Position numbers and translations under genes: made by a program. Of a DNA stretch of 44,370 nucleotides, positions 8,530 to 15,970 are shown one piece after another (position 1 is the stretch's first letter; every line of letters starts with the position of its first letter). This stretch comes from DATJXG01 sp035500455 (lineage in GTDB: Bacteria > Acidobacteriota > Terriglobia > Terriglobales > Acidobacteriaceae). Below the pieces are notes generated by a model. That model was not told the origin of the DNA, did no database searches, and was given only the letters and a program-made list of their open reading frames with translations. The stretch is taken from the NCBI GenBank assembly GCA_035500455.1, contig DATJXG010000436.1, positions 1 through 44,370 on the forward strand. The letters are read 5' to 3'.

Positions 8530-8596
8530 ACGTAATTATTGCCCCATCGATGGAGATGATTCCAATAAATCTAAGTTCAGGATTGGGAACAGCGGA

Positions 8597-9607
8597 ATGA
8601 ATTGGGCGGAACAGGTTGTTCTTGTCACCGGCGGGACCGGCTCGTTCGGCAAGAAGTTCGTAGAACTGATGCTGCGCGAGTACCACCCGCAACGGCTCAT
8701 TATCTTCAGCCGCGATGAACTGAAACAGCACGACATGCGGTCCTCCGGCTTCGACCATTCCAGCCTGCGCTATTTTATCGGCGACGTGCGAGATGGCCAG
8801 CGCCTGGAGCGCGCCTTTTCCGGGGTGACGATCGTGGTTCACGCCGCCGCTCTCAAGCAGGTCCCGGCGTGCGAGTACAACCCGTTCGAGGCCATCCAGA
8901 CCAACATCATCGGAGGCCGCAACGTGATCGATGCGGCCATTGACCGGGGCGTGAGGCGCATCCTCGCCTTGAGCACCGACAAGGCGGTGAATCCCGTCAA
9001 CCTCTACGGCGCCACCAAACTTTGCGCGGAGAAAATGTTCGTGCAGGCCAACGCCTACTCGGGCGCGCAGGATACCCGCTTCAGTTGCGCGCGCTACGGC
9101 AACGTCGTGGGCAGCCGGGGCAGCGTGGTCCCGATTTTCCTGGAGCAGCGCAAGAAAGGAAAAATTACCCTGACCGATCCGCGTATGACCCGCTTCTGGA
9201 TGACGCTGGAGCAAGGGGTGCGTTTTGTGATCAGCTGCATCGAGCAGATGCACGGCGGAGAAATCTTCGTGCCAAAAATCCCCAGCATGAAGCTGGTGGA
9301 CATGGCGGAGGCGTTGGCTCCTGGCTGCGAAGTGGAGCACATCGGCATTCGCGCGGGAGAGAAATTGCACGAGGTGCTGGTCTCGGAGGATGAAGCGCGG
9401 AACACCCTGGAACTGGAGGACCGCTTCGTGATCCAGCCGGCGCACTCCTGGTGGCGCGGTGAAAACTGGAAGCAGGGCCGGCCGGTGCCGGAGGGCTATC
9501 GCTATACCAGCGACTCGAATTCAAGCTGGCTCAGCGCGGCGGACCTGGAGACTATGGTGGCGGCGCCAGGGAGTCCTCAAAGGCTTGCCGAGCCGGCCCG
9601 CGTCTAG
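8597..9607 (+). CDS. pseB: UDP-GlcNAc 4,6-dehydratase (inverting), pseudaminic acid pathway
   Basis: Catalyses C4 oxidation, 4,6-dehydration and C5 inversion of UDP-GlcNAc to UDP-2-acetamido-2,6-dideoxy-L-arabino-hexos-4-ulose, step 1 of pseudaminic acid synthesis. A 336-residue extended SDR: TGGTGSFG cofactor loop (11-18), AALKQVPACEYNP (84-96), STDKAVNP (126-133, the Asp-Lys pair used by FlaA1/PseB enzymes) and YGATK (137-141). The short length without the extra N-terminal membrane domains of WbpM-type dehydratases fits PseB. It heads the plus-strand operon and is followed after a 139-bp gap by pseC, which agrees with the known pathway order. Confidence 0.94.
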   Translation: MNWAEQVVLVTGGTGSFGKKFVELMLREYHPQRLIIFSRDELKQHDMRSSGFDHSSLRYFIGDVRDGQRLERAFSGVTIVVHAAALKQVPACEYNPFEAIQTNIIGGRNVIDAAIDRGVRRILALSTDKAVNPVNLYGATKLCAEKMFVQANAYSGAQDTRFSCARYGNVVGSRGSVVPIFLEQRKKGKITLTDPRMTRFWMTLEQGVRFVISCIEQMHGGEIFVPKIPSMKLVDMAEALAPGCEVEHIGIRAGEKLHEVLVSEDEARNTLELEDRFVIQPAHSWWRGENWKQGRPVPEGYRYTSDSNSSWLSAADLETMVAAPGSPQRLAEPARV

Positions 9608-9746
9608 AAGCACAGTTCGCGTTCAACGCAGCGGCGGTCCCGGATACAAACCAGGGCTTTTCCTGAATTCCGGGGAACGAGCTTGGGCCAAGCCCGCACG
9701 ACAGGCCCGCTCTACAGGCCCGCATCACATAAGGAGGATGAAACCG

Positions 9747-10952
9747 GTGAGACCCGCCACCAGCGACGAACTGGCCATTCACGGCGGACCGCCGGTCCGA
9801 AAGACTTTACTGCCGTACGGCCGCCAGTCCATCACCGAGGATGACATCCGGGCGGTGGTGGAAACGCTGCGCTCCGACTGGCTGACCACCGGCCCTCGGG
9901 TTCAGGAATTCGAAGAAGCGATTGCGGCGCGAGTGGGAGCGAAATATGGAATCAGCTATACCTCCGGGACGGCGGCGCTGCACGCCGCAGCGTTCGCTGC
10001 CGGATTGAAGCCGGGCGACGAAGCCATCACCTCGCCGATGACTTTTGCCGCCACCGCGAACTGCGTGCTCTATCAGGGCGCGACGCCGGTTTTCGCCGAC
10101 GTTTGCAAAGACACGCTCAGTCTTGATCCGGCGCTCGCAGCCGAACGCCTCACCCCGCGAACCAGGGCGATTCTGCCCGTGGACTACGCCGGGCATCCGG
10201 CTGACCTGGACGCATTTCTGCGGCTGGCGGACCCTCACGGGCTGGTGGTGATCGAGGACGCGTGCCACGCCCTGGGAGCGGAATACAAAGGCAGGCCGGT
10301 GGGCGGCATCGCGCACATGACGGTCTTCAGCTTTCATCCCGTGAAGCATCTGACCACGGGAGAAGGCGGCATGGTCACCACCAACGATCCCGCGCTCGCG
10401 GAAACCCTGCGCCGCTTCCGCAATCACGGCATCAGCAGCGAGGCGCGCCAGCGCCAGGCGGAGGGCCAGTGGTATTACGAGATGGTGCTGCTGGGATTCA
10501 ACTACCGCCTCACCGATATCGGGTGCGCCCTGGGTATTCAGCAGCTCAAACGGCTGGAAGCGAACCTGGCGCGGCGCAGAGAGATTGCGGCTGCGTACTC
10601 CGCAGAGTTCCGCCGGCTTCCCGGAGTGATGGTGCCGGCAGTGCTTGCGGATGTGAACCCGGCGTGGCATTTGTATCCCATCCGGCTCGATCGGGAGCGG
10701 CTCTCCGCCGACCGTGGGCAGGTGTTCCGCGCGCTGCGGGCGGAGAATATTGGCGTGAACGTGCACTACATTCCGGTTCACCGGCATCCCTATTACCGCG
10801 ACCGGTTCGACTACCGGGGCGGAGAGTTTCCAGTCGCTGAGGATGCTTACGAACGCCTGATCAGCCTTCCCATGTTCCACGGCATGAGCGACGAGGATGT
10901 GCGGGACGTCACGACTGCCGTGACCAAAGTAGTTTCGGCGCTTGCCGCATGA
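9747..10952 (+). CDS. pseC: UDP-4-amino-4,6-dideoxy-N-acetyl-beta-L-altrosamine transaminase
   Basis: PLP-dependent DegT/DnrJ/EryC1/StrS aminotransferase that aminates C4 of the PseB product (step 2). Landmarks in the 401-residue protein: TSGTAALHAAAFAAG phosphate region (72-86), IEDACHALG (169-177, with the PLP-contacting Asp) and FSFHPVKHLTTGEGG with the PLP lysine at about 200. Start choice: an AAGGAGG Shine-Dalgarno at 9731-9737 touches an in-frame ATG at 9738, too close to use, but sits 9 nt before the GTG at 9747, so GTG is preferred. The frame is open from 9459, but that part overlaps pseB. Its stop overlaps the next start (ATGA). Confidence 0.93.
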   Translation: MRPATSDELAIHGGPPVRKTLLPYGRQSITEDDIRAVVETLRSDWLTTGPRVQEFEEAIAARVGAKYGISYTSGTAALHAAAFAAGLKPGDEAITSPMTFAATANCVLYQGATPVFADVCKDTLSLDPALAAERLTPRTRAILPVDYAGHPADLDAFLRLADPHGLVVIEDACHALGAEYKGRPVGGIAHMTVFSFHPVKHLTTGEGGMVTTNDPALAETLRRFRNHGISSEARQRQAEGQWYYEMVLLGFNYRLTDIGCALGIQQLKRLEANLARRREIAAAYSAEFRRLPGVMVPAVLADVNPAWHLYPIRLDRERLSADRGQVFRALRAENIGVNVHYIPVHRHPYYRDRFDYRGGEFPVAEDAYERLISLPMFHGMSDEDVRDVTTAVTKVVSALAA

Positions 10953-11995
10953 AAGCCACCCCGCCGAATTTCTCCCAATACTCTGTGCTGGTGGCGGGCG
11001 CCGGTTCGATTGGGCGTCGCCACCTGGGAAATCTGCGCCGCTTGGGAGTGGTGAAACTTGCTGTCAGCGATCCTGAGGCCGCGCGCTTGCAGGCGGTGGC
11101 GGCGGAGTTTGGGGTGAAGTGCGTTCCCGATTTCCCGGAGGCGCTCGAGCAGTTCACGCCGGACGCGGTTTTTGTGTGCTCGCCTCCGGTTTTTCATGTG
11201 GAGCAGGCCCGGCAAGCACTGCGCGCGAAGGCCCACGTGTTTGTGGAGAAGCCGCTCTCGGACCGCTTGGACGGCGTGGAAGCGCTTGCCGCCGAAGCGC
11301 GGGCCAGCGGGCGGGTGGCCCAGGTTGGATACAATCTGCGCTTTCACCCCGGCATTCTGCGGTTGCAGCAGTGCATCGCGGAAGCCGCCGTGGGCAGGAT
11401 TCTCTGGGCGCGCGCGGAAGTGGGCCAGTACCTGCCGGACTGGCGGCCGTCGCAGGACTATCGCCGGAACTATACGGCGCGCCGCGAACTGGGCGGCGGG
11501 ATCATCCTGGATGCGTCGCACGAGATTGACTACGTACTCTGGCTCTTGGGTGCGCCGCGGGAGCTTATCTGCATGGCCGGCAAAGTGAGCACGCTCGATG
11601 TGGATGTCGAAGACTGCGCCACGATTCTGCTGCGGCTCCAGTCCGGAACGCAGGCGGATGTACACATGGATTTCGTACAGCGCACTTATTCGCGTTCCTG
11701 CGTGCTGGCGGGGGAAGAGGGCACACTGCTGTGGGACTTCGAGAAGAATCAGGTCAGCATCGTGCGCCCCCAGATCGTGCGCACCCAGACCGTGCGGCCG
11801 AAAGTGCGGCCCGAAATTCTGGCCTACGACTTTGACCCCAACCGGATGTATGTTGCCGAGGTGGAGCACTTTTTTGAGTGCATGGAGGAGAACGCCGCCC
11901 CCCGGTGCGGCATCGCCGACGCCAAGCTGACCTTGCAAGTGGCGCTGGCCGCGCGGCAGTCTGCCGTTGAAAAAAAGTGGGTGAGCCTTGATTGA
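10949..11995 (+). CDS. Gfo/Idh/MocA family NAD(P)-dependent oxidoreductase
   Basis: A 348-residue sugar dehydrogenase or reductase of the Gfo/Idh/MocA family. The N-terminal Rossmann domain has VAGAGSIGRRH (15-25) and the conserved EKP motif (100-102) that places the catalytic region near the nicotinamide; the C-terminal half is the alpha/beta substrate domain (LGGGIILDASHEIDY). The ATG overlaps the pseC stop by 4 bp and the 3' end overlaps the next gene by 8 bp. It is not one of the six canonical Pse enzymes. With the following cytidylyltransferase and SDR it resembles accessory sets seen in other nonulosonate loci, so it may modify the sugar or feed a second one; the substrate is unknown. 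Confidence 0.87.
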   Translation: MKATPPNFSQYSVLVAGAGSIGRRHLGNLRRLGVVKLAVSDPEAARLQAVAAEFGVKCVPDFPEALEQFTPDAVFVCSPPVFHVEQARQALRAKAHVFVEKPLSDRLDGVEALAAEARASGRVAQVGYNLRFHPGILRLQQCIAEAAVGRILWARAEVGQYLPDWRPSQDYRRNYTARRELGGGIILDASHEIDYVLWLLGAPRELICMAGKVSTLDVDVEDCATILLRLQSGTQADVHMDFVQRTYSRSCVLAGEEGTLLWDFEKNQVSIVRPQIVRTQTVRPKVRPEILAYDFDPNRMYVAEVEHFFECMEENAAPRCGIADAKLTLQVALAARQSAVEKKWVSLD

Positions 11996-12758
11996 CCAAG
12001 GCAGCGCGATTGCGCTGATCCCGGCGCGGGCGGGATCGAAACGCCTGCCGGGAAAGAATACGCGGGCCTTCTTCGGGCATCCCATGATGGCTTACGGAAT
12101 TTCGGCGGCGCTGAACAGCAAGTTGTTCGCGCGGGTGATCGTCTCCTCGGATGATCCGGCTGTGGGCGAGATCTCTCGCTGGTACGGAGCGGAATTCATG
12201 CAGCGCCCGCCGGAACTGGCTACGGACACGGCTACCCTAGTGGATGTCGCCCGGCACGTGCTGGACACCTTGCGCGGCCGCGGCGAGACGCCGGTTACGC
12301 TGTGCCAGATCATGCCTAACTGTCCGCTGGTGCGCAGCGAAGATCTGCTTGATCATTGGCGGCTCTTTCACAACGAGAATCGCAAGTTCCAGATTTCGGT
12401 GGTCCGCTACCGGGGAGTGTATCCGCATTGGGCGCTGGCGGCGGACGCCGGCTGTTGCGGAAAGTGGCTCTTCGGAAAAGAATATCTGGTGCGGAGCCAG
12501 GAACTGCCGCACGTATTCTGCCCGACGGGCGCGATCTGGTTGGTGCGGACGGAAGATTTCCTCGCGCAGGGTGCGTTTTATGGCTCGCCGTTTCATCTTG
12601 CGCCAATAGATGCGAATCGCGGGATCGATATCGATGATGCAGAAGACCTGGCGCTGGCGGAGGTGCTGGTACACGGCCTGAATGCGCGTGACGGCGGGCC
12701 GGGGCTGGAGCCGATATCGCGCCAGTGTTTTCTGCAGGTGGGGGCGCCCCGTGGCTGA
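11988..12758 (+). CDS. CMP-nonulosonate cytidylyltransferase, copy 1 (NeuA/PseF family)
   Basis: Activates a 3-deoxy-nonulosonic acid with CTP to the CMP-sugar used by glycosyltransferases. 256 residues with the canonical IPARAGSKRLPGKN nucleotide loop (11-24), VIVSSDDPAVGEI and the C-terminal GIDIDDAEDLALAE metal-binding motif. The RSQELP segment resembles the NTRSQDLPE region I associate with PseF, so this may be the true CMP-pseudaminate synthase. The start is a TTG at 11988 inside the preceding gene's last codons. A second family member follows immediately, which is unusual next to a single nonulosonate synthase. Confidence 0.85.
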   Translation: MIDQGSAIALIPARAGSKRLPGKNTRAFFGHPMMAYGISAALNSKLFARVIVSSDDPAVGEISRWYGAEFMQRPPELATDTATLVDVARHVLDTLRGRGETPVTLCQIMPNCPLVRSEDLLDHWRLFHNENRKFQISVVRYRGVYPHWALAADAGCCGKWLFGKEYLVRSQELPHVFCPTGAIWLVRTEDFLAQGAFYGSPFHLAPIDANRGIDIDDAEDLALAEVLVHGLNARDGGPGLEPISRQCFLQVGAPRG

Positions 12759-13446
12759 GATGCTCTGCGCCATTCCGGCTCGCGGCGGCAGCAAAAGGCT
12801 GCTCAGAAAAAATCTGCGGATGCTGGCGGGCAAGCCATTGATCGCTTACACCATCGAAGCGGCTTGCCAGAGTGGCCTGTTTTCCGACCTGTATGTTTGC
12901 ACCGATGACGAGGAAATTGCCGCGGTGGCGCGTTCCTGCGGGGCGCAAGTGCCGTTTCTTTCGCCGCCGGAGCTTTGTGATGACCTGGCGCCGTCGCACG
13001 CTCCATGCCGGCATCTGGCGGCTTATCTTGCCGAACGGGGGACGCGCAGTGAGGCGCTGGTTTGCCTTCAGCCGAGTTCGCCGCTGCGTTCCGCCCAGGA
13101 CATCAAGGCCGCGATTGCGAAGTTCAGCGAGGGCGACAGCAACTTCACGGTCAGCATCACGCCGGTTGATCCGCACGACTTTCACTGGGCGGTGGTTCCG
13201 GGCGAGGATGGGTACTGGAAGATGTTCTTCGGCACGCAGTACATGAAGGAACGTCCTCTGTTGCCGATGGTTTACCGACCGAATGGGGCGGTCAAGATCG
13301 CGCGGCTGGAAGAACTGGCGCGGGTGGGGAATTTTTTTGGGGAGCGCTTGACGGTGGTCGAGATGCCCGCGGAGAGATCGGTGCACGTGGCCACGGAGTT
13401 TGACCTTCGGCTCTGCGAAACCCTGCTGCAGGAGCAAAAGCGGTGA
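12751..13446 (+). CDS. CMP-nonulosonate cytidylyltransferase, copy 2 (NeuA/LegF-like)
   Basis: A 231-residue acylneuraminate cytidylyltransferase-family protein. The nucleotide loop reads IPARGGSKRLLRKN (8-21): the usual Pro after KR(L/I) is Leu. Other features: LYVCTDDEEIAAVAR, LQPSSPLRSAQDI (like the QPTSPLR of NeuA/LegF) and ATEFDLRLCE in place of the usual D-x-D-L-E tail. GTG at 12751 is chosen because it overlaps the previous stop by 8 bp and gives the standard N-terminus; the frame is open from 12682. It is divergent from copy 1, so it is not a recent duplicate and probably activates a different sugar or has changed function. Confidence 0.83.
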   Translation: MAEMLCAIPARGGSKRLLRKNLRMLAGKPLIAYTIEAACQSGLFSDLYVCTDDEEIAAVARSCGAQVPFLSPPELCDDLAPSHAPCRHLAAYLAERGTRSEALVCLQPSSPLRSAQDIKAAIAKFSEGDSNFTVSITPVDPHDFHWAVVPGEDGYWKMFFGTQYMKERPLLPMVYRPNGAVKIARLEELARVGNFFGERLTVVEMPAERSVHVATEFDLRLCETLLQEQKR

Positions 13447-14216
13447 ACGGGCTGAAGGGCAAAGCCGCCCTGGTTACAGGCGCCACCGGCCTCATCGGAA
13501 CCGCAATCGCCACCCGGCTGGCGGCTGAGGGGACGACGTCCGTGATTGCTTCCCGTTCTTTGAACAAGGCGACGGCGTGGGTGGAGCAACACAAAGGCTC
13601 CGGATCGTATGTGCCGGTGCGGATCGATCTCAGCGATGCGGCCAGCATTCGGGAAGGCGTGCAGGCCCTGCCCGAGGTTGTGCGACACCCGAGTGTGATC
13701 GTGGCCAACGCTTCGCTGCGTGAGGGATTGGCCACGGAGTTCGGTCAGCTCACGCCGGAGTCGTTTTCCGGACTGTTCAAAGTTGACATCGCCGGGCACT
13801 TTCTTCTGCTGCGGGAGCTGATCGAGCGGCTTCCGGCGGGGCAGCCGGCCAGCATCGTGCTGATGTCTTCCATTTACGGGCAGGTTGGCGTCGATCATGC
13901 GATTTATCCGGAGGGGATGATGCACACGCCCGTAACTTATGCCGCGGTCAAGGGAGCAGCGCTGAGTATGACGCGCTGGCTGGCCGGGCTATGGGGGGAG
14001 CGGGGAGTACGGGTGAATGCGGTGGTGGCGGGAGGCGTGCGCAGCGGCGCGCGGCAGCCGGAAGAGTTCGTGCGGAACTATTCCCGCAAGACCATGCTCG
14101 GCCGCATGGCTACGCCCGAGGAGATAGCGAACGCCGTGGTCTTTCTCGCTTCCGAGGAAGCCTCGTACGTGACCGGACAGTGTCTGTCGGTGGATGGAGG
14201 ATTTACTGCCTGGTGA
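13443..14216 (+). CDS. SDR family oxidoreductase
   Basis: A 257-residue classical short-chain dehydrogenase/reductase. Cofactor loop TGATGLIG (12-19), catalytic Ser in VLMSSIYG (142-143), YAAVK (Tyr166, Lys170) and the typical C-terminus YVTGQCLSVDGGF. GTG start overlapping the preceding stop (GTGA). Directly after a NeuA-type cytidylyltransferase it resembles the PtmB-PtmA order of Campylobacter flagellin-glycan loci, where an SDR accompanies the CMP-legionaminate synthase; whether the roles match is an inference. The substrate is not determinable from sequence. Confidence 0.87.
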   Translation: MNGLKGKAALVTGATGLIGTAIATRLAAEGTTSVIASRSLNKATAWVEQHKGSGSYVPVRIDLSDAASIREGVQALPEVVRHPSVIVANASLREGLATEFGQLTPESFSGLFKVDIAGHFLLLRELIERLPAGQPASIVLMSSIYGQVGVDHAIYPEGMMHTPVTYAAVKGAALSMTRWLAGLWGERGVRVNAVVAGGVRSGARQPEEFVRNYSRKTMLGRMATPEEIANAVVFLASEEASYVTGQCLSVDGGFTAW

Positions 14217-15970
14217 GGGTGCTGCTGCTCCATCCCGAGGATTCGCCGGAGCGCGGGCCCTGGGCCAGCCAGAGGTGGGACCGCATCATTGATGCCGGCA
14301 TTGCCGGCCCCAACACCTATCAACGCTGGAGCGAGAAATTCTGCTGCCCCGCGGAGCCGCTCGGGCTGCCGGGCCTGGAGGATTTTCTGTTGGTGCGGGA
14401 TACCGTGGCCAGCGGCCTTGGGCGCCTGCTGGACGACGAGGGGCTGGACTGGTGGGAGCTGAATGCCATCCTTCTCTACAAAGAGATGGAAACGGTGTCG
14501 GTGCTGAGGAGGTTTGCTGCCAGCCTGGGGAAGGGCGACGAACTGTTTGCGACCCGGCCGTGCTTCCATGCTGAGGCGCTGCGTTTTCTGGCGCCGAATC
14601 CGCCGCAATGCTTCCACACCAACCCGGCGGCGAGGAAAGGCCTGGGCCACTATGTGCGAGTGGCGCGGAAGTTCCCACTGGGGCAGTTGGCTGAAATCTT
14701 CTGGGACAAATACGACGCCACCTACAACTTTCGCACCCGGTTTGTGAGCAAGCCCAACTTAACAGGTAAGCCGGTGGTGCTGCTGCCGAGTTCGTATGTG
14801 AATGTCTCGCGTGTGGGCCTGGCCTACGCCTCCATTCTTCCGCGGGCCGATTTTCTGCTCATTACCACCCGGCGAAGCGGCTGGGTACAATCAGTCCCGC
14901 AAAACGTGAGGGTGGGCAAGCTGGTTTCTTATGCCTCCCCGCGCAAGGCAACCGCGAAGGAACTGAGCAAACTGATCGAACGGTGGCATCGGCTGCGGAA
15001 GGAACTGGAATCGGTGCCCGAGATTGCCTTGCTGGGCCGGTTGGGCTTTCTGGATTCCTTCCCGGAAGATTTTCGTCGGGGCTTGGGGGTGCGGGACGCG
15101 TGGCGCGAGGTGCTGGACAGGGAGAACGTGCGAGCGTTGCTTTGCGGCGACGACACCAATCAGTCCACGCGGACTCCCCTGCTGCTGGCGCGCAAGCGTG
15201 GGATCCCCTCATTCATCTGTCATCACGGGGCCCTGGATGGGCGTCATTTGCTGCGGGCTCAGCCCGCGGCGCCGATCTTTGCCAAAGGGCGAATGGAAGA
15301 GGACTATCTGCTTGGGTTTTGCCGGGTGCCTGCCAGTGAGATTGAAGTCGGCGCGCCTGCAAAATCGCCGGTTCCTTCCGAGAACCAGGCGCGAGGCCTG
15401 CCTCGTGATCCCTCAGCCATAGTCTTCTTCTCCGAGTTCTACGAAGTTTCTGGAGGGCGCGCGGAGGAGTTTTATCGTGACTTAATCGCGCCTCTGGCTG
15501 AGTTGGCACTGAAGACGGGGCGGAAATTCATCGTCAAACTTCATCCCTTCGAGCCTCTGTGGGAGCGCGAACGGCTTGTGGCCAAATTGCTTGCTGCGGA
15601 CCGTCGTTCTGCGGTCCAGGTTGTGTCCGGCGCGCTCACTGAGGAATTCTTCGCCCGCACCTGGTTCGGCGTCACGGTGCTCTCTACGGTTGCGTCGGAG
15701 TGCGCTCTGCGCGGCATCCCCTGCTTCCTGTGCAAATGGCTCGAGTTCTGGCCCTACCGTTATATTGAGCAATATGGGAAGTTCGGGGCGGGGCGGGTGC
15801 TGAACTCGGCGGCGGAGATCGCCACGATTCCGCAGCTTCTGGAAAATTACTCCATTACACCCGAAACCAAGGCAGGCCTTTGGCAGTCGATCTCCCCGAG
15901 CCGTTTCGAGGAATTGCTGGAATCAGGCGTAACACGGGACGGAGTAGTCGCGGCGGGCAAAGAGCGATGA
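14213..15970 (+). CDS. predicted GT-B glycosyltransferase, candidate nonulosonate transferase
   Basis: A 585-residue cytosolic protein without a confident family assignment. The order of short motifs matches that described for bacterial sialyl- and polysialyltransferases: an acidic DDEG (74-77), an HP pair in VKLHPFEP (444-445) thought in those families to bind CMP, and a Ser/Thr cluster STVAS (491-495). The C-terminal half has the look of a GT-B nucleotide-binding domain (CDP-glycerol/Kdo-transferase-like). GTG at 14213 overlaps the SDR stop (GTGA), and the stop overlaps the next start (ATGA), placing it inside the pse operon, where a transferase for the CMP-sugar is otherwise missing. The assignment is inference; a modifying enzyme of another kind remains possible. 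Confidence 0.55.
   Translation: MRVLLLHPEDSPERGPWASQRWDRIIDAGIAGPNTYQRWSEKFCCPAEPLGLPGLEDFLLVRDTVASGLGRLLDDEGLDWWELNAILLYKEMETVSVLRRFAASLGKGDELFATRPCFHAEALRFLAPNPPQCFHTNPAARKGLGHYVRVARKFPLGQLAEIFWDKYDATYNFRTRFVSKPNLTGKPVVLLPSSYVNVSRVGLAYASILPRADFLLITTRRSGWVQSVPQNVRVGKLVSYASPRKATAKELSKLIERWHRLRKELESVPEIALLGRLGFLDSFPEDFRRGLGVRDAWREVLDRENVRALLCGDDTNQSTRTPLLLARKRGIPSFICHHGALDGRHLLRAQPAAPIFAKGRMEEDYLLGFCRVPASEIEVGAPAKSPVPSENQARGLPRDPSAIVFFSEFYEVSGGRAEEFYRDLIAPLAELALKTGRKFIVKLHPFEPLWERERLVAKLLAADRRSAVQVVSGALTEEFFARTWFGVTVLSTVASECALRGIPCFLCKWLEFWPYRYIEQYGKFGAGRVLNSAAEIATIPQLLENYSITPETKAGLWQSISPSRFEELLESGVTRDGVVAAGKER

Noticed and set aside
9681..9693. Palindrome GCTTGGGCCAAGC between pseB and pseC
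   Set aside because: It could be an operator or a hairpin, but it is single, short and has no neighbouring promoter-like sequence.
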